A stretch of DNA of 64,000 bases from Treponema sp. Marseille-Q4130 (GTDB lineage Bacteria; Spirochaetota; Spirochaetia; Treponematales; Treponemataceae), in the NCBI RefSeq assembly GCF_014334325.1, contig NZ_JACSET010000004.1, positions 186,001 to 250,000 of the forward strand, read 5' to 3'. Shown piece by piece: positions 26,426-34,284 of the stretch. A program made the translations under genes and the position numbers. The stretch's first letter is position 1; each line of letters starts with the position of its first letter. The notes below the pieces were generated by a model, which worked only from the letters and a program-made list of their open reading frames with translations, ran no database searches and was not told the origin of the DNA.

Positions 26426-26659
26426 TTATTTGTGAACGGCGGCAGCGATCGCAGCAATAACTGCGTCGTCGTGCCTCGCCGGTGCGGGTGCGGGAGATTG
26501 CGCGGCTTCTTTTTTTTCTTCTTTATCGAGTTTGAGCGCATGAAGTGCGACGTGAAGCAAATGCATGCACAAAATCATGATAATAAGAAAAGAGAATACA
26601 ACGCCCATTCCGAGCAGCGTCAGTATGCCGCTCTGCTGAAGCATTTCAGCTATTGTCAT
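26426..26659 (-). CDS. oadG: Oxaloacetate decarboxylase gamma subunit
   Basis: 77 residues from the ATG at 26659, which has GGAGG five bases ahead; longer versions lack a site. One membrane helix (LTLLGMGVVFSFLIIMILCM) precedes a charged, Ala/Pro-rich linker (EEKKEAAQSPAPAPARHDDA) and a short C-terminal helix, the OadG layout. The gamma subunit holds alpha and beta together at the membrane. It is the first gene of oadGAB. A small hairpin (GGTATTGC/GCAATACC, 26674-26693) lies just upstream of the ribosome site. Confidence 0.88.
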   Translation of the reverse strand: MTIAEMLQQSGILTLLGMGVVFSFLIIMILCMHLLHVALHALKLDKEEKKEAAQSPAPAPARHDDAVIAAIAAAVHK

Positions 26660-26673
26660 ATTTCCTCCAACGC

Positions 26674-26693
26674 GGTATTGCACTCGCAATACC
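26674..26693 (-). promoter_or_regulatory. Hairpin in the oadGAB leader
   Basis: GGTATTGC-actc-GCAATACC, an 8-bp perfect stem about ten bases in front of the oadG ribosome site. Its function is unknown; it could affect mRNA stability or initiation. Confidence 0.4.
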
Positions 26694-26807
26694 TATTGAT
26701 TTTAAAAAACGATTATTACGATTTTAGAGTAAAGCGTCCTTTTTTTCAAGCCGGCCGGTGTGTCGCGTTGTACCGATAGCAGGGTATCCGGTCTTCGGGA
26801 GCCGCAG

Positions 26808-27581
26808 CTAAAACATATCCTGCATGGTATATACGCGGCCTTTTTGCAGCGTTCCGGTTTTCAACGCGGAAGAAAATCGTTCGAGAGAACGGACGGCGCC
26901 GAAAGCAAATCCCTCTCGGCTTCGAGCGCGGTGCGTAAGTTCGATCGTGTCGGCCAGTCCGTCAAAAAACACGGTATGCTCTCCGGGATTCGAACCGCAT
27001 CTCGTACTGGCAAGGCTCAGTTCGTTTTCTTCGGGTTTTCGGTGAAAAGAGTCGGAGACGATTTTCGTTTTCGCCGTATATTCGGCCATAATGCGCCGTG
27101 CGATTTCAAGCGCCGTACCGGACGGGCTGTCGGCTTTTTGATTGTGGTGCGCTTCCCACACCGCAACGTCGTAGTCGGAACAGTTTTTCATAAGGCGGGC
27201 GGCTTCGGAGACGATTTTGTAAAACATATTGACGCCGATGGAAAAATTCGACGAATAGAGTAAAGCGCCGCCCGTATCTGCGGCGCGTTTTTCCACAGCC
27301 CGAAGACTCTCCGTCCAACCCGTCGTTCCGACGACGAGCGGGATCGAAAGCGGAAGGAGCGAGTGCATATTTTCGACGGCAACCGACGGCCGGCTGAACT
27401 CGATGACGCCTTCGGCTCCGGAGGATTTTACCGCACGAGCCGTATCTTCCGCCGAAGCGGGTTTTACATCCGCATCGGAAGCTGCGGGATCTGCGGTAAG
27501 AACGATGCGGTGGCCGAGCCGCTCCGCAGCATTTTTAATCATGTGCCCCATCTTTCCGTAGCCGACGATCGCAATATTCAT
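26808..27581 (-). CDS. dapB: 4-hydroxy-tetrahydrodipicolinate reductase
   Basis: 257 residues from the ATG at 27581 (MNIAIVGYGKMGHMIKNAAE), preceded by GGAG; this start places the GxGxxG nucleotide motif in the usual position. VVGTTGWTESL and LLYSSNFSIGVNMFYKIVSE are conserved, and the catalytic region EAHHNQKADSPSGTALEIAR is intact. The enzyme reduces the dihydrodipicolinate precursor with NAD(P)H in lysine/diaminopimelate synthesis. It lies 63 bases behind lysC in the same direction, a two-gene diaminopimelate-pathway unit. Confidence 0.96.
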   Translation of the reverse strand: MNIAIVGYGKMGHMIKNAAERLGHRIVLTADPAASDADVKPASAEDTARAVKSSGAEGVIEFSRPSVAVENMHSLLPLSIPLVVGTTGWTESLRAVEKRAADTGGALLYSSNFSIGVNMFYKIVSEAARLMKNCSDYDVAVWEAHHNQKADSPSGTALEIARRIMAEYTAKTKIVSDSFHRKPEENELSLASTRCGSNPGEHTVFFDGLADTIELTHRARSREGFAFGAVRSLERFSSALKTGTLQKGRVYTMQDMF

Positions 27582-27644
27582 ACATACTCCAATATTATTA
27601 ATTATTAATTTACGGATCAACCTTCGGGTTCGAAACGCCGAAGG

Positions 27645-28970
27645 TCAAGCGAAATACGCTTTGTGCAGTACGCGCACGGTTTTATCGGCTTCTTCGTCGT
27701 CGACGATCATGCTGATATTCACTTTGCTCGCACCCTGACTGATCATCTGCACGTTGATATTTTCATCCGACAAGGCTTTAAATCCCGCCGCGAGGATCGC
27801 CGAAGAATGCAGCGCGTCGCAGATGATCGACACGATCGCTTTTCCGCTCCGTGTCCGCACTTCGGCGACGTCGCTCAAATCGCGGATCAAACCCGAAAGA
27901 TCGGTCTTAGTATTTACCGTCAGCGAAACGGATACTTCGCTCGTCGCAATCACGTCGATGCTGATATTCCATTTTAAAAACTGATTGAATATGTGCGCAA
28001 GAAAGCCGACCGCGCCGAGCATGCGCGTCGAAGCGATATCGATGAGCGTTACGTGTTTGACGCCCGTGATCGCGCAGACGGGAGAAGCTTTTCCGTTATG
28101 CGTTTCGACGATGATCGAACCCGGGCTTTCGATATTGTACGAATTCTTTACGCGGACGGGAGTTGCAGTGCGGCGGCACGGGAGCATCGAACGCGGATGC
28201 AGCACTTGCGCGCCGAAAAATGCAAGTTCCTGCGCTTCTTCGTACGTTACTTCGCGTACCGGCTTGGCGTCGGGACAGATGCGGGGATCGGTCGTCATGA
28301 TGCCGTCGACGTCTTTCCACGTTTGAATCTCTTCCGCACCCGCCGCAGCCCCTATGATCGTCGCAGTCAAATCGCTTCCGCCCCGCCCGAGCGTCGTAAT
28401 ATTGCCGCTTTTGTCTTTTGCGATAAAACCCGTCACGACCGGAATGCGCTCGTCTTTTCCGGAGGCGTATGCATGCAAATGCTCCGGTATCGATTGCCAC
28501 ACTTCATCAAGGAGTTCCGCCGACATAAAATTGCCGTCGCTTACGATGCCGATATCCCATGCATCGTAAGGTAAAGCGGGAATCCCTTCTTTCGTCAAAT
28601 AAGCAGAGGCGATACGCACCGACATGCGCTCTCCGAAGGACACGAGATAATCGCGCGTGCGTTTTGTCAATTCTTTTATCATCGAAATGCCGGTCAAAAG
28701 CTGCGTCAATTCGTTTATTAAATCTTCAATCGTGCCGCTCGGCAATCCGAGTTCGCGCAAAGTTTCAAAATGAAGAGAAGCGATCTGTTCCATGCTTACG
28801 ACTCCGCCGAGCGCTTTATCGGCCGCTTCGAGGAGATGATCGGTCGTATCGCCCATCGCGGAGAGCACGACGACCGGCCTGCGTTTTTGATACGCTTTAA
28901 TAATGGATGCGACATGCCGGATGCGCTCCGCATTTGCGACTGACGAGCCGCCGAATTTCATAACTATCAT
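27645..28970 (-). CDS. lysC: Aspartate kinase
   Basis: 441 residues. The start MIVMKFGGSSVANAERIRHV has the KFGGSS motif, RGGSDLTATIIGAAAGAEEI and DGIMTTDPRICPDAKPV complete the kinase domain, and two ACT domains follow from about residue 300 (ITLIDIASTRMLG, and INVQMISQGASKVNISMIV). The ACT domains are the usual site of feedback inhibition, probably by lysine or threonine. The enzyme phosphorylates aspartate in the first step toward diaminopimelate, lysine, threonine and methionine. A second ATG three codons in is possible. No lysine riboswitch was recognised upstream. Confidence 0.96.
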   Translation of the reverse strand: MIVMKFGGSSVANAERIRHVASIIKAYQKRRPVVVLSAMGDTTDHLLEAADKALGGVVSMEQIASLHFETLRELGLPSGTIEDLINELTQLLTGISMIKELTKRTRDYLVSFGERMSVRIASAYLTKEGIPALPYDAWDIGIVSDGNFMSAELLDEVWQSIPEHLHAYASGKDERIPVVTGFIAKDKSGNITTLGRGGSDLTATIIGAAAGAEEIQTWKDVDGIMTTDPRICPDAKPVREVTYEEAQELAFFGAQVLHPRSMLPCRRTATPVRVKNSYNIESPGSIIVETHNGKASPVCAITGVKHVTLIDIASTRMLGAVGFLAHIFNQFLKWNISIDVIATSEVSVSLTVNTKTDLSGLIRDLSDVAEVRTRSGKAIVSIICDALHSSAILAAGFKALSDENINVQMISQGASKVNISMIVDDEEADKTVRVLHKAYFA

Positions 28971-29025
28971 AGCTGTACTATAACAATGCGCGCAGTCTTT
29001 TGCAAGTTTGCGGACGGCACTGCTT

Positions 29026-29322
29026 TTACTGTTTAATTTGGTACAGAGATAATTCAGAGGTTTTTGTTTTTACTTTAAGCTCGTCGATGGCAACATAGAC
29101 CTGCAGCACCTTGGCACTGCAGGTTCAGGCATCCGACCGGTATATGAAAGTCCATCACTTATTTGCACCGCAGATGTTCCGCACCGGCAGTATGCAATCG
29201 CGCTTTAAGTCCTGCCCCAATGTAAATTTGTATTCACGGCAAAAATGTGCCGTAAGCTCAAAGATACGCAGGGTCATCTTATAGACGTCTTTAAAGATCG
29301 GAAGTTCGTAATACAGTGCCAT
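29026..29322 (-). pseudogene. Decayed Avd-like four-helix-bundle gene
   Basis: From an ATG at 29322 on the minus strand a 55-residue frame reads MALYYELPIFKDVYKMTLRI and continues to EYKFTLGQDLKRD and RNICGANK, then stops at 29155. The EYKFTLGQDLKRD and ANK motifs match the four-helix-bundle family that includes Avd, the accessory protein of diversity-generating retroelements, but Avd has about 120 residues. Another frame downstream (29115 to 29026; VYVAIDELKVKTKTSEL) is open and may be the detached remainder. The gene thus appears broken by a frameshift or small deletion. It lies just behind a gene with a DGR-type variable tail, but no reverse transcriptase follows; lysC comes next. Confidence 0.6.
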
Positions 29323-29328
29323 ACTAAT

Positions 29329-29664
29329 TCAAGTATTTATGTTCTTGCTCTTTTGCATATCATAAAAAGTGGAAATTGCCAAAGGAAGTAATGACTCCCA
29401 TTCTTTGCGATTTTCTAAATCAGCATACGCCTTATAGACCTTCCACCAATCGGCAAGATTATCATTACATAGTTCAGCAGCAGCCTTTATTTTTCTATCA
29501 CTATTTTCATCAATACTCTGAAAATTTTCACATCGTATAGTAACTTTCCCAAACTGCTTGCTTTCTTTATCACAAAAAGCAAAATCATACTTTGTTTCCA
29601 TACCATCATTAAGAACATCTCCACGTATTGAGAGATCGTTATCCATCTTAAAAATTTCATTCAT
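29329..29664 (-). CDS. Small hypothetical protein between variable lipoprotein and avd remnant
   Basis: 111 residues with a strong TTGGAGG site seven bases before the ATG. The sequence is acidic, soluble and mostly helical, with a central DNLADWWKVYKAYADLENRK block. It is more AT-rich than its neighbours. The family is not recognised. It lies 86 bases behind the Tvp-like lipoprotein gene and six bases before the Avd-like start, so it could be co-transcribed with both. A role in the diversification locus is possible but unsupported. Confidence 0.7.
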   Translation of the reverse strand: MNEIFKMDNDLSIRGDVLNDGMETKYDFAFCDKESKQFGKVTIRCENFQSIDENSDRKIKAAAELCNDNLADWWKVYKAYADLENRKEWESLLPLAISTFYDMQKSKNINT

Positions 29665-29689
29665 AGTTTTCCTCCAAATTTTTCTCCGA

Positions 29690-29712
29690 GCAAACCGGCG
29701 GTGCCGGTTTGC
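29690..29712 (-). promoter_or_regulatory. Perfect 10-bp hairpin behind the variable lipoprotein gene
   Basis: GCAAACCGGC (29690-29699), loop GGT, GCCGGTTTGC (29703-29712). No T run follows in either direction. It lies about 40 bases behind the stop of the variable gene and before the ribosome site of the small gene. Confidence 0.7.
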
Positions 29713-29728
29713 TTAAACAGTTAAATAG

Positions 29729-29753
29729 TTAACGTTCGCTCCGCTCACGTTAA
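29729..29753 (-). promoter_or_regulatory. Hairpin overlapping the stop of the variable lipoprotein gene
   Basis: TTAACGT (29729-29735) pairs with ACGTTAA (29747-29753) around an 11-base GC-rich loop and includes the TAA stop codon. In diversity-generating retroelements a hairpin directly after the variable region helps target mutagenic retrohoming, so its location is suggestive; function here is not shown. Confidence 0.5.
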
Positions 29754-32700
29754 AAGCCGGCTATACACCACACATCGTTATTGCCGTACTTGCTGTAGTA
29801 GCCGCTAAGGTAGCCGCTGCCGAAATCCGCAAGCCACGCATCCTTATCGCTGTAGGAATACTGCGACGACGACCAGTACCACCCCGTCCCGAGACTTGCA
29901 TCCGCATAGGAAGAAGCCGAACCGCTGATTTTTAAAAGACTTTCATTTACCGCCTCCTTATTTTTATACACTTGGCAAAGTTCTGCTATGCTCGGCATAT
30001 ACCACGCGGGCCGTGCCGATCCGAGCTGCGCCTCATACGCCGTATTGTACTTCAGTACCCAATCGAAGGCAGGGTAATTCACGGCAGCATTTGCCGTTCC
30101 TTCGGGGTCGGCCGAACATATATAGTCCCAGTTGTCGCTTCCGTCCTCATCTCCCGTAAAAGCCGTCATAGCGGCCGCTCCGCTTTGGTTATATACGCTC
30201 GGCGTGCAGACGATCCCTCTGAAGTACGTTCCGTAACCCGTCGTACCGCTTTTTGCCCACCGCAAAGGACCGCCCTTGTGCAGCGCGACGCCGATCGCAG
30301 CACCATATACGTTTTTCCCACAGACGACCGCAACGGGCGGATTGCCCGGATCTACTGCCGTAAAGCCGTCTTTATCGACTGCCGTATTATCCGCAAGGAC
30401 GATTTTTCCGGGCGTCCAGAGACTATAGTCTTTTACGGTAAAGGTGCCCGTTTTGCTTGCGCTTCCGGAGCTTACCGTAACCGTGTAGCTTCCCGCGGCA
30501 CCCGGTATGGTAAGGCTTACTTTCAGTGTGCGGTCGTTAATAACGGTAAAGACTGCACCGTTTGTGATCGAAGACGTTGCACAACTTACCGAAAAACTCG
30601 ATGCGCTGATTCCGGGCGCTGTGAAGTTCACACCCTTTACGGTCGCCGTTAAAAGAGAATCTTCTTTGGAAGTTCCCGCATTCGGAATCCTAAACGATGT
30701 GAATTTAGGACTGCCGTACACTCGAATCACCGGATTCCAGAGACCCCAGACACTCCCATCGTGTGACGTTTGAACGGTTTCGCCGAAAAACACTTTCGCC
30801 GTAAAAAAATCTTCGTCCGACGGAACGGGGATGTCCGCCGTCAGCGTTGTAAGCGTGCTGCCCGTATGCGTCGTATCGATCGGTACGGCGCTTCCGTAAG
30901 CGGCTCCGGTACTGTCGTAGAGCCGGACTTTGATACCGCCTGCAATATCGAGATTTACCCCCTGTATCGTGATTTTCGTTTTTGTCGAAGGCGTTACCGC
31001 GCTCGACGCTATCTGCGTTACGCTCAATTCGGGATTGGCGGTAAGACGCGCTTCGTTGGAGACGACAAAGGCTTCGGTAACGCTTTCATAACTTCCGCAG
31101 AGTTTTACCTTTACGGTATATGTTTTCCCCTCTGCAGTCGCCTGACTTCCAGAAAGAGCCGGAGCGGTAAGCGTTACCGTCGCCTTGTTGTGTGCGGCAT
31201 CTACAGCAGCGTTTTGAAGACCGCCTATGAGCGTAGTGCCGTCGAAGACGCCCGCCTTTACCGTCGGGTCGCTTTGGCTTCCGATAAGGCCGAAGTTGCT
31301 TCCGGTAAGAACTGCCGTTATCGTACGGTCGGTATCGTTATAGGCAAGGTGCGTACGGCTCAACGAAACGGTGCTTAAAGAAGGTCTCACCGAAGCGGTA
31401 ACGGTAGCGGTAAGTTCTTCGCTTTCGTTTCCGACCGCATCCTTTGCGGCGACGGAAATCTCATACACACTGCCGTCGGAAAGTATGCCCGTCATTTCAT
31501 AGCTTGTGTCGGGTTTTGCGATCGGCACTTCCGTTTCGCTTCCCGCACCTTTTTTCCAGCGCAAAACGCATCCTGCAAAGTCGGCGTCCGCGGGGTTCGT
31601 CCACGTTACGGTGATCTTCCCGCTTCCCGAAGCGTAGGCTGCCGAAAGGTTTTTCACTTTCGAAGGAGGCGTTTTGTCTATATTCGAAACGGTGATCGTC
31701 TTTATCTCGCGCCTCCCGTCGTTATCGACTACGGCGACCGTATAGGTGCCGTTATCGCTTACCGTAAAACTTCCGCCCGAGATAGCGGTACCATTTGCCA
31801 AAACTTCATCTACGGTTTTGACGCCCTGCAACCATTTGGCGCTCTGTATCGACGTACTCGATGTAAGCGTTACCGTAACACTTCCGTTTGTGGGGGTCGC
31901 GGGGCTTTGCGTAAGCGTAATCGTCATAGGGGCGCCCGGTACGGATGCGCTTTGCGTACGTGCCGTTTTGCTTACCCCTGCGCTTTTGTTGAGCAACTTG
32001 TCTATCGTCTTTATCGTAAACGTGTATTCCGTGTCGGCGTTTAAACTTTCTGCGGTATAAGTTACATCCTTGCCTTTTTCAGCTGCAAGACAAACGGCAT
32101 ATTTAAGCGAGCCGTGAGCGGGGTTTGCCGTGATTTCGACCAGGTAAAGGTCGTCGTCGGCAGGGTTTTTCCAGCTCAAATTGACGACGCTTGCACTTCC
32201 GGGCGTCGCCGTAAAGTTTGCAACTTCGGCAGGCGGAGTTTTGTCTATATTGCCGATCGTGATCGTCTTTATCTCACGTCTTCCGTCGTTATCGACTACG
32301 GCGACCGTATAGGTACCGTTATCGCTTACCGTAAAGCTTCCGCCCGAGATAGCGGTACCGTTTGCCAAAACTTCATCTACGGTTTTTATGCCCGGCGACC
32401 ATTTGGCGCTCTGTATCGACGTACTCGATGTAACCGTTACCGTAACACTTCCGTTTGTAGGGGTCGCGGGGCTTTGCGTAAGCGTAATCGTCATAGGGGC
32501 GCCCGGTACGGATGCGCTTTGCGTACGTGCCGTTTTACTTACGCCTGCGCTTTTGTTGAGCGATTTATCAACGGTCTTTACCGTAAAAGTGTATTCCGTG
32601 TCGGCGCTCAAAGCGTCCGCACTATAGCTTACGTCTTTCCCCTTTTCCGCCGCAAGGTATATGGCAGTTTTAAGCGAGCCGTGAGCGGGGTTTGCTGTGA

Positions 32701-32941
32701 TTTCGACCAGGTAAAGGTCGTCGTCGGCAGGGTTTTTCCAGCTCAAATTGACGACGCTTGCACTTCCGGGCGTCGCCGTAAAGTTTGCAACTTCGGCAGG
32801 TGCTCTCGTATCCTTCGGCGGCTGTGCCGGCGTTTCGGCATTTTGCTGACAGCCTGCAAGCAAAAATACTGCGGCAAGCGCGATAAAAGCCGCCGCAACC
32901 TGACGGAAAAACGCAAAACGTTTTTTTCGATTCGTCTTCAT
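29750..32941 (-). CDS. Tvp-like lipoprotein: FN3 repeats with C-terminal DGR-type variable lectin fold
   Basis: 1063 residues with an AGGAG site before the ATG. The signal sequence ends in a lipobox (LLAGC, lipid Cys31). Fibronectin-type-III modules occupy roughly 45-145, 235-335 and 425-520; an exact 189-codon spacing (567 bp) separates two near-identical units. IPT/TIG-like beta domains follow to about 840. The last ~190 residues are a formylglycine-enzyme/C-type-lectin (DUF1566-like) domain. Its final 43 residues (WYWSSSQYSYSDKDAW, then DFGSGYLSGYYSKYGNNDVW) match the pattern of DGR variable regions: runs of codons ending in C or T that adenine mutagenesis could produce from AAY (TAC, AGC, GAT, GGC). 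T. denticola TvpA is the known relative. Probably an outer-surface binding protein. Confidence 0.85.
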   Translation of the reverse strand: MKTNRKKRFAFFRQVAAAFIALAAVFLLAGCQQNAETPAQPPKDTRAPAEVANFTATPGSASVVNLSWKNPADDDLYLVEITANPAHGSLKTAIYLAAEKGKDVSYSADALSADTEYTFTVKTVDKSLNKSAGVSKTARTQSASVPGAPMTITLTQSPATPTNGSVTVTVTSSTSIQSAKWSPGIKTVDEVLANGTAISGGSFTVSDNGTYTVAVVDNDGRREIKTITIGNIDKTPPAEVANFTATPGSASVVNLSWKNPADDDLYLVEITANPAHGSLKYAVCLAAEKGKDVTYTAESLNADTEYTFTIKTIDKLLNKSAGVSKTARTQSASVPGAPMTITLTQSPATPTNGSVTVTLTSSTSIQSAKWLQGVKTVDEVLANGTAISGGSFTVSDNGTYTVAVVDNDGRREIKTITVSNIDKTPPSKVKNLSAAYASGSGKITVTWTNPADADFAGCVLRWKKGAGSETEVPIAKPDTSYEMTGILSDGSVYEISVAAKDAVGNESEELTATVTASVRPSLSTVSLSRTHLAYNDTDRTITAVLTGSNFGLIGSQSDPTVKAGVFDGTTLIGGLQNAAVDAAHNKATVTLTAPALSGSQATAEGKTYTVKVKLCGSYESVTEAFVVSNEARLTANPELSVTQIASSAVTPSTKTKITIQGVNLDIAGGIKVRLYDSTGAAYGSAVPIDTTHTGSTLTTLTADIPVPSDEDFFTAKVFFGETVQTSHDGSVWGLWNPVIRVYGSPKFTSFRIPNAGTSKEDSLLTATVKGVNFTAPGISASSFSVSCATSSITNGAVFTVINDRTLKVSLTIPGAAGSYTVTVSSGSASKTGTFTVKDYSLWTPGKIVLADNTAVDKDGFTAVDPGNPPVAVVCGKNVYGAAIGVALHKGGPLRWAKSGTTGYGTYFRGIVCTPSVYNQSGAAAMTAFTGDEDGSDNWDYICSADPEGTANAAVNYPAFDWVLKYNTAYEAQLGSARPAWYMPSIAELCQVYKNKEAVNESLLKISGSASSYADASLGTGWYWSSSQYSYSDKDAWLADFGSGYLSGYYSKYGNNDVWCIAGF
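31650..32810 (-). repeat. Tandem 567-bp intragenic duplication
   Basis: Two near-identical units within the Tvp-like gene, each coding an FN3 module plus a second beta domain. The repeat offset, measured on a shared segment at 31781 and 32348, is 567 bp (189 codons), so the frame is kept and the copy number could change by recombination without breaking the protein. Confidence 0.8.
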
Positions 32942-32959
32942 ATTGTCTCCTAAATATTA

Positions 32960-33060
32960 CCTACACCTATACGTGTAGGCTGCCTACACTTGTGCGTGTA
33001 AGGTGTCCACACCTATGTGTGTAAGCACCCTACACCTATGCGTGCAGGATGCCTACACTT
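32960..33060. repeat. 23-bp palindromic tandem repeat, about 4.4 copies
   Basis: Units begin at 32960, 32983, 33006 and 33029, with a partial unit at 33052. The first is CCTACACCTATACGTGTAGG plus CTG. Each unit is itself nearly palindromic (CCTACAC/GTGTAGG) and the copies differ at scattered positions. The array fills the gap between the stop of the HU-like gene and the start of the Tvp-like gene. Confidence 0.88.
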
Positions 33061-33769
33061 ATGCCGTAACGGTAAGCGGCTTTGCAAAACGTCCGGCTTT
33101 CATCGCTTTAAGCGGTTTTCCGCCTTCGGCAAGTTTTGTCCTTACTTCCACATAATACGTTCCCGCCGAAAGCGAGTTCGGTATCAGCGCCGTAAGGCGG
33201 GCGGGCTTATTTTCGGCGATGACTGAACAGCGCACGGCTTCTCCCGTTTCCGGCACGAAAAAGATACCCTGAGACTCGTCTTTCGCGTCGAATTTCAGGC
33301 GGCTCCCCGTTATCTGCACGATACCGCCCTTCGTCAGTACCGTATTTACCGTGTCCGATACGACGTCCTTTACTTCGGTGATGTACGGATCGGTGCTTGC
33401 AATTTGCGTTTTTTCGCACTTCACTTCCTGCAGGGCATCGCGAAGGAGGGTTCCCGCCGTCATATTGAGGTTTACCGCGTGACGCTTTTTGTCGAAAGCG
33501 TCGTTCGCTCCGTCGAAGACGCCCGAAATACTCATACTCGTGTTGAAAAGCGGCGTATTGAGCGCGCTGCCGTTGGCTATGACCAGGGCGCACACTTCCC
33601 CGTACACTTGCAGTACCGCCGCCGCATCCGCTCGGGTTACCGACGAACCCTTTTCCATCATCAAGCTGATGATTTCGTCAAGCGTGTACGATCTCACATC
33701 CGCTGTCTGCGCCATATACTTATCAGGCGCCGGCGTCAGCAGGTTTTCGCGCAATGCATACTTCAACAT
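33059..33769 (-). CDS. HU-like DNA-binding domain / DUF4469 protein
   Basis: 236 residues from the ATG at 33769, which has a strong GAGGAGG site. Residues 1-125 resemble the HU/IHF-like domain found in proteins with a C-terminal DUF4469 Ig-like module: MLKYALRENLLTPAPDKYMA, ITRADAAAVLQ-type helix as SSVTRADAAAVLQVYGEVCA, then SMSISGVFDGANDAFDKKRH. The rest (ITGSRLKFDAKDESQGIFFV, SAGTYYVEVRTKLAEGGKPL) is the DUF4469 beta module. No signal peptide. Such proteins are known mainly from Bacteroidetes and spirochaetes and their role is unclear. It lies directly upstream of the Tvp-like gene in the same direction, separated by the 23-bp array. An octamer repeat lies in its upstream region. Confidence 0.75.
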   Translation of the reverse strand: MLKYALRENLLTPAPDKYMAQTADVRSYTLDEIISLMMEKGSSVTRADAAAVLQVYGEVCALVIANGSALNTPLFNTSMSISGVFDGANDAFDKKRHAVNLNMTAGTLLRDALQEVKCEKTQIASTDPYITEVKDVVSDTVNTVLTKGGIVQITGSRLKFDAKDESQGIFFVPETGEAVRCSVIAENKPARLTALIPNSLSAGTYYVEVRTKLAEGGKPLKAMKAGRFAKPLTVTA

Positions 33770-33922
33770 ACCAACCTCCTCTTGTATGAAACCATCCGCT
33801 TCCGCGAACGGAAAGCGGCATACAAACAATGAAGGGGAAACGGCAAAACGCGCGGAGAAAGTATTTCCGCTCCGCGCGCAGAATATGAGATAAAGCTGTC
33901 TGATTTTATTTAAAGAGAGTTC

Positions 33923-34026
33923 GCCGTGAAGCCGTGAAGCCGTGAAGCCGTGAAGCCGTGAAGCCGTGAAGCCGTGAAGCCGTGAAGCCGTGAAGCCGTG
34001 AAGCCGTGAAGCCGTGAAGCCGTGAA
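33923..34026. repeat. Octamer repeat (GCCGTGAA) x 13
   Basis: Exactly 13 uninterrupted copies of the 8-bp unit GCCGTGAA span 33923-34026 (104 bp). It lies about 155 bases upstream of the HU-like gene start on the minus strand, in what should be the promoter or leader region. As the unit is not a multiple of three and the copies are perfect, copy number is likely to vary by slipped-strand mispairing. Confidence 0.95.
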
Positions 34027-34284
34027 TTTTGCGCGATGTGCCTATGCGTGTCAAGTACCCCGTACGACTTATACGCTGCAAATACGTTTTTCATCGCTTA
34101 CAGTATATGCCGTATGCGCGGAAAAGTAAAGGCATTAATAATTGATAATTTGTAATGGGTAATGGATAATTGATGGGCAAGCGGTAATGATGGAATGCGG
34201 GACGGTCTCGCGGCAATGCGACCATATACGCTACAACTGCGGAAAACACGATGTGCGCCGAGCCGGCACCGTATGAGACTGCGG
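34027..34284. other. Intergenic region with TAATGGGTAAT-like motifs
   Basis: Between the octamer array and the truncated Rpn copy. No gene recognised. Bases 34131-34190 hold degenerate units such as AATTGATAATTTGTAATGGG, similar to the motif-rich stretch at 47970-48055. Confidence 0.5.

Noticed and set aside
28971-29322. Lysine riboswitch upstream of lysC
   Set aside because: The upstream region is explained by the decayed Avd-like frame, and no L-box pattern could be traced.
32960-33060. Possible CRISPR array from regularly spaced 23-bp repeats
   Set aside because: The units are directly head to tail with no spacers between them, and no cas gene is in the window.
33059-34081. A 340-residue protein reading through the octamer repeat into the HU-like gene
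   Set aside because: The repeat part encodes a low-complexity HGFTASRL pattern, and the ATG at 33769 has a much stronger ribosome site and matches the start of the folded domain. Kept only as a phase-variation possibility.
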